A DNA stretch of 53,782 bases, from positions 1-53,782 of the forward strand of contig CACGFX010000007.1 of assembly GCA_902572395.1 (NCBI GenBank). Direction: 5' to 3'. Below, piece by piece: positions 18,099 through 27,495 of the stretch (within the stretch, counting starts at the first letter, position 1; each line of letters starts with the position of its first letter). Under the pieces are notes generated by a model, which searched no databases, was not told the origin of the DNA, and worked only from the letters and a program-made list of their open reading frames with translations. The position numbers and the translations under genes are program-made. The DNA comes from an uncultured Synechococcaceae cyanobacterium (GTDB taxonomy: Bacteria; Cyanobacteriota; Cyanobacteriia; PCC-6307; Cyanobiaceae).

Positions 18099-19478
18099 AT
18101 GTCAAAAGTTTGGAGTAAAAGGTTTGATAATTCACTTGACCCCTTTATTGAAAAGTTTAATGCCTCTATTGGATTTGATAGAAAGCTTATTTTAGAAGAT
18201 TTAGATTGCTCGATTGCTCATGCGAAAATGCTTGGCAAAACAAAAGTTTTATCTTCTTCTGAAGCTTTGCAAATTATTAATGGCTTAAAGTTAATAAAAG
18301 TTGAGTATTTGGAGGGTAAATTTTCTCCTGGTCCACCTTCTGAAGATATTCACTATTGCATAGAAGAAAAGCTGATAAGTTTAATTGGTGAAACTGGAAA
18401 AAAATTACACACAGGTAGAAGTAGAAATGATCAAGTTGGTACAGATATAAGATTGTGGCTAAGAAAAGAGATTGACAATATTGAAATTTTAATAACTGAT
18501 TTGCAAAAATCCTTTTTAAATCTTGCGAAATCCAATATTTTTACCTTAATTCCTGGATATACCCATATGCAAAGAGCTCAACCATTATCTTTGGCTCATC
18601 ATTTATTGGCTTATATAGAAATGCTCCAAAGAGACCGTGAAAGGTATAAAGAAGTTCGCTCAAGAGTTAATATTTCTCCGTTAGGAGCTGCAGCATTAGC
18701 TGGAACAAAAATAAAAATAGATAGACACTTTACAGCTGCAGAATTGGGTTTTAAAAAGATTTACAAAAACAGTATTGATGCAGTAAGTGATAGAGATTTT
18801 TGTATAGAGTTTGTTTCTGCATCTGCTATATTGATGTCTCATTTAAGTAAAATTTCAGAAGAAATAATTTTATGGGTAACTGATGAATTTTCTTTTGCGA
18901 AATTAACAGATAAATGTGCAACAGGAAGTAGCTTAATGCCTCAGAAAAAAAATCCTGACGTACCAGAATTGATCAGGGGTAAGACAGGAAGAGTGTATGG
19001 ACATCTCCAGGCATTGTTAACCATGGTCAAAGGAGTACCACTCTCTTATAATAAGGATTTTCAAGAGGACAAAGAGCCAATATTTGATACTGCAGAAACA
19101 ATATCTTCTTGTATTAAAGCAATGACTATTTTAATTAATGAGGGTATTGAATTTAATATTAAAAATCTATCAGATTCAGTAGAGAACGACTTTTCAAATG
19201 CTACTGATTTGGCAGATTACTTAGTTAATAAAGATGTTCCTTTTAGAACCGCCTATCAAGTTGTTGGTCAAATGGTTAAATATTGCTTGGAGAGAAAAAT
19301 GTTATTTAAAAATCTCAAAATTGAAGAATTTAAAAAATTTCATCCAGAATTTGATGATGATGTTTTTGTGGATCTTAAGCCTCTTAATGTTGTTAAATCA
19401 AGAAATAGCGAAGGTGGTACCAGTTTTGTTCAAGTAGAAAAAGAGATAAATACTTGGCAAAAAAGATTGTTACTTTGA
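18099..19478 (+). CDS. argH: Argininosuccinate lyase
   Basis: The 459-aa enzyme splits argininosuccinate into arginine and fumarate, the last step of arginine synthesis. The superfamily signature is '[20 protein letters not shown]', with its catalytic Ser. Other clear segments are '[20 protein letters not shown]', '[20 protein letters not shown]' and the N-terminal '[11 protein letters not shown]'. Length is normal. The upstream gap of 62 bases could hold its own promoter. Downstream, 65 bases after the stop, a hairpin and T-run probably ends its transcript. Confidence 0.98.
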   Translation: MSKVWSKRFDNSLDPFIEKFNASIGFDRKLILEDLDCSIAHAKMLGKTKVLSSSEALQIINGLKLIKVEYLEGKFSPGPPSEDIHYCIEEKLISLIGETGKKLHTGRSRNDQVGTDIRLWLRKEIDNIEILITDLQKSFLNLAKSNIFTLIPGYTHMQRAQPLSLAHHLLAYIEMLQRDRERYKEVRSRVNISPLGAAALAGTKIKIDRHFTAAELGFKKIYKNSIDAVSDRDFCIEFVSASAILMSHLSKISEEIILWVTDEFSFAKLTDKCATGSSLMPQKKNPDVPELIRGKTGRVYGHLQALLTMVKGVPLSYNKDFQEDKEPIFDTAETISSCIKAMTILINEGIEFNIKNLSDSVENDFSNATDLADYLVNKDVPFRTAYQVVGQMVKYCLERKMLFKNLKIEEFKKFHPEFDDDVFVDLKPLNVVKSRNSEGGTSFVQVEKEINTWQKRLLL

Positions 19479-19511
19479 ATCTCAATTATATTTCTACAAC
19501 AGGGGTATGCT

Positions 19512-19539
19512 TTGAAGTAGAATAATAGAGCAATATTAT
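19512..19539 (+). promoter_or_regulatory. Probable promoter of the RNA-binding protein gene
   Basis: A -35-like TTGAAG (19512-19517) is followed after 16 bases by a -10-like TATTAT (19534-19539). Transcription would start around 19546, inside the following hairpin, so the new transcript would escape that terminator while argH transcripts would not. This is inference from consensus matching only. Confidence 0.4.
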
Positions 19540-19542
19540 GAG

Positions 19543-19564
19543 ACTACTCAGTGTAGTTTTTTTT
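19543..19564 (+). terminator. Putative intrinsic terminator after argH
   Basis: ACTAC (19543-19547) and GTAGT (19553-19557) form a perfect 5-bp stem around a 5-base loop, followed immediately by a run of T (19557-19564). The stem is short, so efficiency may be modest. It is one of the few hairpin-plus-T-run structures I can find in the window. Confidence 0.5.
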
Positions 19565-19590
19565 AAGGTAAATTTTTTGTTGAGTTTAAA

Positions 19591-20049
19591 GTGAGTATTT
19601 TTGTTGGCAATTTGCCGTTCCGCGCAGAGCGTGAAGATGTTACACAGTTGTTTGCCCCTTTTGGTGAGGTTTTAAATTGTTCTCTTCCCTTAGAGCGGGA
19701 TACTGGTAGGAAAAGAGGATTCGCATTTATTGAAATGGCAGATGAAGCTATTGAATCAAAAGCTATTGATGGTTTGCAAGGCACGGAACTTATGGGTAGA
19801 CCATTAAGAATTAATAAAGCTGAGCCTAGAGGTTCTGGTGGATCTCGTAGAGGAGGAAGAGGCGGCAATAATGGCGGCTACGGCGGTGGCAATAATAGTT
19901 CTAACGCTAACAAATCTTCTGGAGCAGAAGGTTGGGAAGACAGAAGCTATGGAAATTCTTCTGATAACTCTGAATATGAAAATGGTAGGAGCAGAAGAAA
20001 AAGGGGAGTGTCCAATGAGAGCAATGCTTCAAACGAGACAAATCAATAA
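19591..20049 (+). CDS. RRM-domain RNA-binding protein with glycine-rich tail
   Basis: The 152-aa protein starts at GTG. Residues 1-80 form one RNA-recognition motif: RNP2 is 'SIFVGNL' and RNP1 is 'RKRGFAFIEM' (about residues 40-49). The rest is a low-complexity tail with 'GGSRRGGRGGNNGGYGGG', then Ser/Asn-rich and charged segments. This is the architecture of cyanobacterial Rbp proteins, which respond to cold or bind mRNAs near membranes. I infer a post-transcriptional role. It follows argH with its own likely promoter. Its last 7 bases overlap the end of the convergent dusA gene. Confidence 0.93.
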   Translation: MSIFVGNLPFRAEREDVTQLFAPFGEVLNCSLPLERDTGRKRGFAFIEMADEAIESKAIDGLQGTELMGRPLRINKAEPRGSGGSRRGGRGGNNGGYGGGNNSSNANKSSGAEGWEDRSYGNSSDNSEYENGRSRRKRGVSNESNASNETNQ

Positions 20050-21047
20050 CCCATTTCTTTAAGTGCTGTCGTTAATTTAAATAAATATTCAATATTTAAT
20101 TCATTTTTTATAGATTTATTTGAAATTTGATTCCTCCAAATTTTAGCTTTTGGTATACCTTCAACTAAATTTATAAGATGTTTACAAATATCCCAAGATT
20201 TTCCTCCATTACTTAAATGCGCTTCTATGTATGGAATTAATGAGAATATAATATTTGAGGCAGATTTGGGTTTTTTATTAATTCCATAAATCTTTTGATC
20301 AATTTCAGACCATCTCAAGGGATATTTATAAATTGACCGTCCAATCATGACCCCATCAAAATCACTCAAGGCTTTTAGTGATTCATCGATATTTGTTAAA
20401 CCTCCATTGATTTCTATTAATAATTCTGGATTTAATTTTTTCAATTTTTTTACTACATCATAATTTAGTGGTGGTATGGTCCTATTTTGTTTTGGATTTA
20501 GACCTTTTAATATGGCTTTCCTTGCGTGAACTGTAAATCTGTCTGCACCAGCATTTGAGATAATTCTTACGAAATTATTCAAATTAACGAAACTATCATC
20601 ATTATCTACACCGATTCTGTGTTTGATAGTAACCGGTAAGTTGCAATTATTTTTTAAGGATTCTATACATTTTGCTGCTTTTTCAGGTTCTTTCATAAGT
20701 GAAGCGCCAAAATTTCCAGAACAGACTCTTGGACTAGGACAACCAACATTAAAGTTTATTTCGTCATAACCCCAATCCTGTGCCATTTGGGCTGCCTCTT
20801 TAAGGATTTCAGGGTCGTCTCCTCCAAACTGAATCGATACCGGGTGTTCTTCATCATTAAAATCTAGAAAATTTTCTTTTTTATTAGTAAAAACTAAACT
20901 CTGGGCCACAATCATTTCCGTATACAATAGAGCTTTAGAACTTATCTTTCTCATTATCATTCTGAAATGCTTATCAGTACAATCCATCATTGGAGCAATA
21001 CTTAATTTATGAATATTTTTAATAGAATCAGGCTTAATGAAATTCAT
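20043..21047 (-). CDS. dusA: tRNA-dihydrouridine synthase (DusA type)
   Basis: The 334-aa flavoenzyme reduces specific uridines in tRNA D-loops. The start 'KLSIAPMMDCTDKHFRM' and the catalytic Cys in 'NFNVGCPSPRVCSGNFGASL' are DusA-like. 'GADRFTVHARKAILKGLNPK', 'LLIEINGGL' and 'DGVMIGRSIYKYP' complete the FMN-binding barrel. Length matches DusA. The start lies only 22 bases from the divergent msrB start, so both promoters must overlap or sit inside the opposite gene. Confidence 0.95.
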   Translation of the reverse strand: MNFIKPDSIKNIHKLSIAPMMDCTDKHFRMIMRKISSKALLYTEMIVAQSLVFTNKKENFLDFNDEEHPVSIQFGGDDPEILKEAAQMAQDWGYDEINFNVGCPSPRVCSGNFGASLMKEPEKAAKCIESLKNNCNLPVTIKHRIGVDNDDSFVNLNNFVRIISNAGADRFTVHARKAILKGLNPKQNRTIPPLNYDVVKKLKKLNPELLIEINGGLTNIDESLKALSDFDGVMIGRSIYKYPLRWSEIDQKIYGINKKPKSASNIIFSLIPYIEAHLSNGGKSWDICKHLINLVEGIPKAKIWRNQISNKSIKNELNIEYLFKLTTALKEMGY

Positions 21048-21069
21048 TACTTTTTTGTGATTTAAATAT

Positions 21070-21564
21070 ATGAATCAATTTCTATCAAGAAGAACTTTTA
21101 TTCTAATTCCTACCATGTCAATCTTAAAAATAATCTTTAACCCCATGAAATTATTAGCATCTTCACTACCTTCTAAAGAAGAGTGGAATTTATCAAAAGA
21201 TGAATGGAAGGCTAGGCTTAGCCCAGAAGCATATTATATTTTGAGGGAGGAAGGAACTGAAAGAGCTTTTAGCAGCCAATTAAATAATGAGAAAAGGAAA
21301 GGGATTTTTCACTGTGGAGGATGCGATTTGCCGCTTTTTTCCTCAGATAAAAAATTTGATAGTGGTACAGGATGGCCAAGTTTTTGGGATTCCATTCAAG
21401 GATCAGTAGAAACAAAAGTTGATTTTAAGTTAATTGTTCCTAGAACAGAATATCATTGTTCTAGATGTGGAGGCCATCAAGGACATGTCTTCAATGATGG
21501 GCCACTTCCTACTGGCAAAAGATACTGCAACAATGGATTAGCATTAAGGTTTGTTCCTGATTAA
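21070..21564 (+). CDS. msrB: Exported methionine-R-sulfoxide reductase B
   Basis: The 164-aa enzyme repairs oxidised methionine (R form). Zinc-binding pairs are visible in 'CGGCDLPLF' and '[12 protein letters not shown]', and the catalytic Cys is in '[11 protein letters not shown]'. 'GTGWPSFW' is the substrate-binding segment. Ahead of the domain there are about 38 extra residues: 'SRRTFIL' (residues 6-12) fits the twin-arginine pattern, then a hydrophobic region and 'LLASSLP' as a possible cleavage site. I infer Tat-dependent export to the periplasm or thylakoid lumen. A later Met (residue 16 or 26) would shorten the signal, so the export call is less sure than the enzyme call. Confidence 0.94.
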   Translation: MNQFLSRRTFILIPTMSILKIIFNPMKLLASSLPSKEEWNLSKDEWKARLSPEAYYILREEGTERAFSSQLNNEKRKGIFHCGGCDLPLFSSDKKFDSGTGWPSFWDSIQGSVETKVDFKLIVPRTEYHCSRCGGHQGHVFNDGPLPTGKRYCNNGLALRFVPD

Positions 21565-21638
21565 ATATTTGTGCGGCCTTCCGCAACTTGTTTTGTTCCT
21601 CACTTTATTGGACAATAGTTTTATTAAATTTTAGAAAA

Positions 21639-22358
21639 ATGATTGAAAATCAATCAGACAATATTGATAATAAAGAGAATGATGATTCTAACTTGGATAA
21701 AGCTCCTGAAGATACATCATCTACCCAAAATTCAACAACCGAAAATGAAGAATTATCATCTCAAGAAAAAGAAAAAATAAATACTGAAGAATTAAAAAAT
21801 ACTATTTCAAATAATGATGCAAGATTAGAACAATTAGAAAAAGAGCATGAAACATTAAAAAATCAATACGTAAGGATTTCAGCAGATTTTGATAATTTCA
21901 GAAAAAGGCAGTCTAGGGATCAGGATGATTTAAAAATCCAACTTGTTTCAAAGACTTTAACTGCAATACTTCCTATTGTTGATAATTTTGAAAGAGCAAG
22001 ACAACAACTTAAACCAGAAAGTGAAGAAGCTCAAGCTCTTCATAGAAGTTATCAAGGATTGTATAAACAACTAGTAGAAGTTTTAAAACAACAGGGAGTG
22101 TCACCCATGAGAGTTGTTGGTCAGCAATTTGATCCAAATTTGCATGAAGCTGTATTAAGAGAACCTAGTGAAGAGTTTGAAGAGGATTTTATTATTGAAG
22201 AATTGCAGCGAGGATATCATCTAGAAGGTAAGGTTTTGAGACATGCATTGGTTAAGGTTTCTATGGGACCTGGTAAACAAAATTCACAACAGGAAGTAGA
22301 AAAGGATACAGTTGAAGGGGATGTTAATTCAGAGGCAAATACTTCTGAAGATGTATAA
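21639..22358 (+). CDS. grpE: GrpE nucleotide exchange factor
   Basis: The 239-aa protein is the DnaK co-chaperone that promotes ADP release. I chose ATG 21639 ('[15 protein letters not shown]') because the residues encoded between an in-frame TTG at 21588 and this ATG look like random hydrophobic sequence, whereas GrpE proteins start with an acidic tail. A long coiled coil (about residues 60-110, '[20 protein letters not shown]') leads into the conserved 'FRKRQSRDQ' and '[11 protein letters not shown]', then the beta domain with '[18 protein letters not shown]' and 'RHALVKV'. dnaJ follows 29 bases downstream. dnaK is not in this window. Confidence 0.96.
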   Translation: MIENQSDNIDNKENDDSNLDKAPEDTSSTQNSTTENEELSSQEKEKINTEELKNTISNNDARLEQLEKEHETLKNQYVRISADFDNFRKRQSRDQDDLKIQLVSKTLTAILPIVDNFERARQQLKPESEEAQALHRSYQGLYKQLVEVLKQQGVSPMRVVGQQFDPNLHEAVLREPSEEFEEDFIIEELQRGYHLEGKVLRHALVKVSMGPGKQNSQQEVEKDTVEGDVNSEANTSEDV

Positions 22359-22387
22359 ATTCCAAATACTTATTTGAGCATTATCTA

Positions 22388-23512
22388 ATGGCTGATTTTT
22401 ACCAAATACTTGGAGTTTCAAGAGATGCTGATGCGGATACCTTAAAAAGGGCCTATAGGAAATTAGCAAGGCAATACCATCCTGATGTTAACAAAGAACC
22501 TGGTGCGGAAGATAAATTTAAAGAAATTGGTAAGGCTTACGAAGCATTAGCTGATCCTGAAACTAGAGCAAGATATGACCAATTTGGAGAAGCTGGCCTT
22601 GGAGGCGCAGCTGGAATGCCTGATATGGGAGATATGGGTGGCTTTGCAGACTTATTTGAAACTTTTTTTAATGGCTTTGGTGGGCAAAATCCACAAGGAG
22701 GAAGAACACAAAGAAGAGGTCCTCAACAAGGAGATGATCTAAGGTATGACCTTAATGTTGACTTTAAAGATGCAATTTTTGGCCAACAAAGAGAAATTAA
22801 AATTCCTCATTTGGAGACATGTGAAGTTTGTAGGGGAATAGGTGCAAAACCAGGAACCGGACCCAAAACTTGTTCAACATGTGGTGGAAGTGGACAAGTT
22901 AGAAGAGCTACAAGAACACCTTTTGGTAATTTTACACAGGTAGCTGAATGTCCTTCGTGTAATGGGGCTGGCCAGATAATTGCAGATCCATGTGTAACTT
23001 GCGGCGGTAATGGCGTAAAGCAAGTCAGAAAAAAATTAAGAATTAATATTCCTGCAGGCGTTGATACTGGCACTAAATTAAGAGTTTCCGGGGAGGGAAA
23101 TGTCGGTTTGAAAGGCGGTCCACCTGGAGATCTTTATGTTTTTATAAAGGTTAAGAATGATTCAAAACTTAAAAGAGATGGTGTAACTATTTACTCAGAA
23201 ATAGCAGTGAGTTATTTACAGGCTATTTTAGGTGACACTGTAAAAATCACTACAGTTGATGGAGATGTTAATTTAAAAATTCCAAGTGGTACGCAGCCAA
23301 ATACAACTCTTTCACTTGAGAATAAAGGGGTACCTAGACTTGGAAATCCGGTTGCGAGAGGCAATCATGAAGTATTAGTAAAAGTAAAATTACCAACTCG
23401 GATAACCGACTCAGAACGAGAACTGTTAGAGGGTTTAGCTTCTCAATATTCAGATAAAAATATTAATTCTAGTAGTGGACTTTTTAGTAAATTATTTGGT
23501 AAAGAATCTTAA
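22388..23512 (+). CDS. dnaJ: Chaperone DnaJ
   Basis: The 374-aa Hsp40 co-chaperone stimulates DnaK. All domains are present: a J-domain with the HPD motif in '[11 protein letters not shown]' (about residue 32-36); a Gly/Phe/Met-rich linker around residues 70-105; four CxxCxGxG zinc repeats ('CEVCRGIG', 'CSTCGGSG', 'CPSCNGAG', 'CVTCGGNG'); and the C-terminal substrate-binding domains. It is a type I DnaJ of normal length. Its stop shares one base with the ATG of the next gene (TAATG), so translation of the TusA-like protein is probably coupled. Confidence 0.98.
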   Translation: MADFYQILGVSRDADADTLKRAYRKLARQYHPDVNKEPGAEDKFKEIGKAYEALADPETRARYDQFGEAGLGGAAGMPDMGDMGGFADLFETFFNGFGGQNPQGGRTQRRGPQQGDDLRYDLNVDFKDAIFGQQREIKIPHLETCEVCRGIGAKPGTGPKTCSTCGGSGQVRRATRTPFGNFTQVAECPSCNGAGQIIADPCVTCGGNGVKQVRKKLRINIPAGVDTGTKLRVSGEGNVGLKGGPPGDLYVFIKVKNDSKLKRDGVTIYSEIAVSYLQAILGDTVKITTVDGDVNLKIPSGTQPNTTLSLENKGVPRLGNPVARGNHEVLVKVKLPTRITDSERELLEGLASQYSDKNINSSSGLFSKLFGKES

Positions 23513-23745
23513 TGACTTCCTTAAAGCATTTGGATCTTAAATCTGTTCCATGTCCTTTAAATGTTGTCAAAATTAAATTGGCTTTGGAGAAGTTATCTAA
23601 AAATGAACAACTTATTGTTGAACTAGATAAAGGTGAACCAGAAGAAATGGTATTAAACAATTTAATAGAGATGGGATGTTTGTTTACACAAATCAAAGAA
23701 AATGAAAAATTTATAAAAATAAAAATTTTTAATGAAAACTTATAG
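23512..23745 (+). CDS. TusA-like sulfur-carrier protein
   Basis: The 77-aa protein has the SirA/TusA pattern: 'LDLKSVPCPLNVVKIKLALE' carries the CPxN motif with Cys14 as the predicted persulfide site, then 'LIVELDKGEP' and a C-terminal strand. TusA-type proteins relay sulfur, for example for tRNA thiolation or cofactors. No sulfur-relay partners are nearby, so the acceptor is unknown. It overlaps dnaJ by one base and rsgA by 14 bases, forming a tightly coupled trio. Confidence 0.88.
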   Translation: MTSLKHLDLKSVPCPLNVVKIKLALEKLSKNEQLIVELDKGEPEEMVLNNLIEMGCLFTQIKENEKFIKIKIFNENL

Positions 23746-24649
23746 TAAATATTTAGGTTTAGTTACGAAAAAATTCAATGATTTTTTTTTAGTTGATTTA
23801 AAAAATCAAGAAAACTCTGGCAATAGCCAGAAATTTTTATGTAAGGTTAAGAAGTCTATAAATTTCAAGGATCAATTAATTTATGTTGGAGACGAAGTAG
23901 CGATTGAAAAAATTGATTTTAAAAGTAAACGCGCAGTAATAAAAAGTCTAAAAAAAAGAAAAAATCTTTTAGTTAGACCCTCTGTTGCAAATATTTCTAA
24001 CATATACGTTACTTTTTCCGTTGAAGAACCAGAGTTAAATTTATCTCAAGTTAATAGGTTTTTGATATCAGCAGAATCAATGGGTGTTGAAGTCTCATTA
24101 GTTTTGACAAAGTGTGATTTAATTTCTGATAAAAGAAGATCATATTTACTTCATAAATTTGAGAAATGGGGTTACCAAGTAATAACTTTAAGTTTACACA
24201 AATCTGATAGCTTTCAAAATTTATTAGCTGAGTTAAAGCAAAAAGAATGTTCAATTTTTATGGGTCCATCCGGAGTTGGCAAAACTACTTTGCTAAATAT
24301 GATTATTCCAGGTCTTCAAAATAGTACTTCTCCAGTTTCCAAAAAAATTAAGAGAGGAAAAAATACTACTCGAAATGTTGAGTTATTTGCTATTTCGAAT
24401 CAAAGTTACATTGTGGATACCCCTGGTTTTAATATGCAACCTCTAGAGGTTGATATTAAGTTGTTACCAAATCTTTATTCAGAAATATATAAACAGGTAA
24501 TCGAAGAAGGAATTAAGTGTAAATTTCGTAACTGCTTACATTTAAATGATGAGGGGTGTAATTTAAATAAATCCTTCGAAAGATATTCTTTTTATAAAGA
24601 AATGATTGAGTCTTCTAAGAGTCACTATTATCAAAACCAGGAAGATTAA
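23732..24649 (+). CDS. rsgA: Ribosome small-subunit biogenesis GTPase RsgA
   Basis: The 305-aa protein is a circularly permuted GTPase that checks late maturation of the 30S subunit. The G-motifs come in permuted order: G4-like 'VLTKCDL', then the P-loop '[14 protein letters not shown]', then 'VDTPGFN'. The zinc motif C-x4-C-x-H-x5-C is intact in '[16 protein letters not shown]'. An N-terminal OB-fold occupies roughly residues 1-90. The start overlaps the TusA-like gene by 14 bases. The 3' end overlaps the convergent ybaB gene by 35 bases, the largest overlap in the window. Confidence 0.95.
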   Translation: MKTYSKYLGLVTKKFNDFFLVDLKNQENSGNSQKFLCKVKKSINFKDQLIYVGDEVAIEKIDFKSKRAVIKSLKKRKNLLVRPSVANISNIYVTFSVEEPELNLSQVNRFLISAESMGVEVSLVLTKCDLISDKRRSYLLHKFEKWGYQVITLSLHKSDSFQNLLAELKQKECSIFMGPSGVGKTTLLNMIIPGLQNSTSPVSKKIKRGKNTTRNVELFAISNQSYIVDTPGFNMQPLEVDIKLLPNLYSEIYKQVIEEGIKCKFRNCLHLNDEGCNLNKSFERYSFYKEMIESSKSHYYQNQED

Positions 24650-24965
24650 GATTTAATCCACCAGTCAAATCATTCATCCTTTCTTTCATAGTTGTAGTTG
24701 ATAATTCATGAGCTTTTTGAATAGCTTGTAGAATGTTTTGCTCTATTTGTTCTGTATTTGCATTTAAGATATTTTCTTGTACTTTTACCTTTAAAGGAAG
24801 TTGGTTTCCACTTATCCAAACTTTTATCATCTCATCATCACTTTTGCCTTCAATCTCCATATTTTCAAGTTCATCTTGTAATTTTTGAGCATCTTGCTGA
24901 ATTTGTTTAGCTTTTTTAAAAGCTTCTGTAAGTTGTCCAAAGTTAGGAAGTCCAAAACCCGCCAT
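24615..24965 (-). CDS. YbaB/EbfC-family nucleoid-associated protein
   Basis: The 116-aa protein has the YbaB pattern. The N-terminal '[20 protein letters not shown]' is followed by a helix rich in Gln and Lys. Then come the central beta part, '[19 protein letters not shown]', and a C-terminal helix with '[19 protein letters not shown]' and a Gly/Leu/Pro tail. Family members are dimers that bind DNA without strong sequence specificity. Gene placement just before murB-murC (17-base gap upstream, same strand) suggests one transcript with those cell-wall genes. The last 11 codons plus stop lie antisense to rsgA. Confidence 0.92.
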   Translation of the reverse strand: MAGFGLPNFGQLTEAFKKAKQIQQDAQKLQDELENMEIEGKSDDEMIKVWISGNQLPLKVKVQENILNANTEQIEQNILQAIQKAHELSTTTMKERMNDLTGGLNLNLPGFDNSDS

Positions 24966-24982
24966 TTTGTAAAAACGTTTCT

Positions 24983-25876
24983 TTAGTTAGGATAGTCAAA
25001 ACCAATCATTCTTACTTCCGGTTGCAAATAAATCCCTTTGTTTTGTAGTACTTTTTGTTGAATTACTGTTATTAATTCATAAATATCTTTTGAACTTGCT
25101 GAAGAAGTGTTAATTATAAAATTTGAATGCATCGTAGAAATAGCAGCACCTCCAATTTTAAATCCCTTTAAACCCACATCATCAATTAATTTTGCTGCAT
25201 AATTGTTTTCAGGATTTTTAAAAACACTACCAAAACTTGGTTGATGATATGGTTGTGTTTCTGTTTTTAATTTAAGGTTATTTTTGGTTGTTTGAATTAA
25301 TTTTTCTAGATTTCCATTTGGTTCAAAATGTAATCTTGCACTAATAATTGTTGAATCATTTTTTTGAAAAGAGCTAAATCTATACTTAAAATTGATATCT
25401 TGTTTTTCAATTTCAAGTTTTTCAAGAGTTTTATTATTAATAACTTTTACAGAAATAAGATTTTTTGCTAGTGATAAATTTCCTGTGCCAGCATTCATAT
25501 AAATTGCTCCTCCTAATGTTCCTGGAATGCCGACAGCCCATTCCCCTCCTTGTAATCCATTTTTAGCAAGAGAATTAGATAATGTTGGGAGCATTACACC
25601 TGCTTCCGCTTCAACAATTCCTGAATTTGGCTCTATCTTTAGTGATTTCAATTTCTTTGTACAAACAACTAAGCCTTTTATGAAAATATTATTTATTAAA
25701 AGATTTGAACCTGCGCCAATTATTTGACATCTTTGTTTGTGTAAATTAGCCCAATTTATTAGATATGAAAGTTCTTCAACGCTTCTTGGCTCAGAAAAAT
25801 ATTCAGCCACTCCTCCCACTCTTATAGTTGTATAACTACTTAAATTACAGTTTTCAGAAAAATTTTTTTTATTCAT
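24983..25876 (-). CDS. murB: UDP-N-acetylenolpyruvoylglucosamine reductase
   Basis: The 297-aa FAD enzyme makes UDP-N-acetylmuramate in peptidoglycan synthesis. The FAD-binding segment is '[12 protein letters not shown]', and '[20 protein letters not shown]' is the family hallmark. '[20 protein letters not shown]' carries the catalytic Ser region, and '[14 protein letters not shown]' the C-terminal domain. The lack of the extra E. coli-specific loop and the size place it in type II MurB. It follows murC by 20 bases on the same strand. Confidence 0.96.
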   Translation of the reverse strand: MNKKNFSENCNLSSYTTIRVGGVAEYFSEPRSVEELSYLINWANLHKQRCQIIGAGSNLLINNIFIKGLVVCTKKLKSLKIEPNSGIVEAEAGVMLPTLSNSLAKNGLQGGEWAVGIPGTLGGAIYMNAGTGNLSLAKNLISVKVINNKTLEKLEIEKQDINFKYRFSSFQKNDSTIISARLHFEPNGNLEKLIQTTKNNLKLKTETQPYHQPSFGSVFKNPENNYAAKLIDDVGLKGFKIGGAAISTMHSNFIINTSSASSKDIYELITVIQQKVLQNKGIYLQPEVRMIGFDYPN

Positions 25877-25896
25877 AAATCAGTTATTTATTTTAA

Positions 25897-27303
25897 TTAT
25901 TTTTTTGCATCTAAAATTGACCATAAATTATGACAATCACCAGCTCCCATATTCAAAATTAAATCCCCTTTTTGAGTTAATTCGTAAAAATTCTTTTTAA
26001 TTTCATAATAATTATCTATGTAACTAACATTTTTATTTTTTTTATAAATCAAATCAGTGATAATTTTCGAAGTAATTTTATCTTGGTTTCCTTCTCCTGC
26101 TCCATAAATACTTGTTACATAAATTACATCTGCTTTTGATAATTCTTTAGCGAATTCTTCATTAAATTGCTTTACTCGAGAGTATCTATGAGGTTGAAAT
26201 ATAGCAATTAGCCTTCTTTTTTGACATTCATTATAGTGTTTTTGCTGAATCAATAATCTTCCTAATTTAATCGTCTCTTTTATTTCGTTTGGGTGATGTG
26301 CATAATCATCATATAAACTTCTTTCATCTCTTTGGCCTCTAAATTCAAATCTTTTTTTTGGTAGTTTTAGATATTTTATATTTTTCTTAATTTCTATAAA
26401 ATTTACTCCTATCATTCTTGAAGCTGCTATTGCTGCGGTGATATTAGATAGATTGTGTAATCCTGGAATTGGAATATTTAAACTACTAATAAAATTTTCA
26501 TTTTCATAATATTTTCCAATTGTATACTTTGAATTAATTTCAGTCGGAATTATTGCATAAGCTACATTTTTAGTTGTGATGTTTGACCACTTACAATTAG
26601 AATAAAAATTATTTCTTGAGGTTTCACAATCAAAATTAAGTAGTAATTTTTTTGAATTTTTAGCAAAACTTTTAAAAGAAGATATGACTTCACTTAGATT
26701 AGAAAAGTGATCGCAATGATCAAAATCAATGTTATTAATTATTCCGATATCAGACTTATATTTGTTAATTGTCCCATCAGATTCATCAACTTCAGCTACT
26801 AAGTATTTAGTATTTTCTAAATGACAATTAGAGTTGTAAATAGGAATTATTCCGCCAGTTATTGAAGAAGAATTTCGCGTACATAATTCAAGTATTGTAG
26901 AAAGAAATGTACTGGTTGATGTTTTTCCGTGGCTCCCTGCTACCGCCAATGCAGTATAAGTGCGCATTAGCATTGCAAGTATCTCTGAACGATGTTTGAT
27001 TGATAAATTTTTTTCTCTGCAGTACGACAATTCCTCGTTTTCTGGCTTGATCGCGGAGCTTACAACAAAATTAATCAATTTGTTGGTAAATTTTGAAATA
27101 ACAAATTCAATATTTTGTCGTACTTGAGTAGTAAAAATTACTGCACCTAATTTCTCTAATTTATTAGTTTCATTGTTTTTAACTAAATCGGATCCTGAAA
27201 CTGAACAACCTTTTTTAAGTAAACCCATTGCTAATGCTGACATTCCAATACCTCCAATCCCAATAAAATGAAAATGACTTTTCAACAGTAATTTGTTATC
27301 CAA
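25897..27303 (-). CDS. murC: UDP-N-acetylmuramate--L-alanine ligase
   Basis: The 468-aa ligase adds L-Ala to UDP-MurNAc, starting the peptide stem. The N-terminal Rossmann motif is 'HFIGIGGIGMSALAMGLL'. The ATP-binding loop is 'AGSHGKTSTS' (G123-S132), with 'VAEVDESDGT' and 'YDDYAHHPNEI' further on. The C-terminal domain ends with 'LNMGAGDCHNLW'. It is the first gene of the run murC-murB-ybaB. It diverges from gap2 over a 192-base spacer. Confidence 0.97.
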   Translation of the reverse strand: MDNKLLLKSHFHFIGIGGIGMSALAMGLLKKGCSVSGSDLVKNNETNKLEKLGAVIFTTQVRQNIEFVISKFTNKLINFVVSSAIKPENEELSYCREKNLSIKHRSEILAMLMRTYTALAVAGSHGKTSTSTFLSTILELCTRNSSSITGGIIPIYNSNCHLENTKYLVAEVDESDGTINKYKSDIGIINNIDFDHCDHFSNLSEVISSFKSFAKNSKKLLLNFDCETSRNNFYSNCKWSNITTKNVAYAIIPTEINSKYTIGKYYENENFISSLNIPIPGLHNLSNITAAIAASRMIGVNFIEIKKNIKYLKLPKKRFEFRGQRDERSLYDDYAHHPNEIKETIKLGRLLIQQKHYNECQKRRLIAIFQPHRYSRVKQFNEEFAKELSKADVIYVTSIYGAGEGNQDKITSKIITDLIYKKNKNVSYIDNYYEIKKNFYELTQKGDLILNMGAGDCHNLWSILDAKK

Positions 27304-27401
27304 TGTTTATCTTTTACTTAAATCAAAATAACTTCTTGGTAAAATTTTGCTATTTTTTCTTAAAAAAAAAATGTTTTTTTCCTTGAATTAATACAAAACT
27401 A

Positions 27402-27422
27402 GACTTATTTGCTTAATAAATC
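27402..27422. promoter_or_regulatory. Imperfect 21-base dyad upstream of gap2, possible operator
   Basis: GACTTATT (27402-27409) and AATAAATC (27415-27422) pair at 7 of 8 positions around a 5-base centre. It lies about 10 bases upstream of the candidate gap2 -35 box, in the murC-gap2 divergent spacer, a usual place for a regulator site. No known cyanobacterial consensus (such as NtcA GTA-N8-TAC) is matched. Confidence 0.35.
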
Positions 27423-27431
27423 AAAAAAACC

Positions 27432-27460
27432 TTACGTTATTGCACAAAATTCAGTATGAT
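27432..27460 (+). promoter_or_regulatory. Candidate gap2 promoter
   Basis: A good -10-like TATGAT (27455-27460) has a weak -35-like TTACGT (27432-27437) 17 bases upstream. Predicted transcription would start near 27467, giving a leader of about 29 bases before the gap2 ATG. Confidence 0.4.
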
Positions 27461-27495
27461 CAGCAACTTAGGTTAATCATTTAGAATTATTAATT

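Noticed and set aside
21588..21638. Upstream TTG start for grpE
   Set aside because: The 17 extra residues are hydrophobic and unlike any GrpE start; ATG 21639 gives the normal acidic N-terminus.
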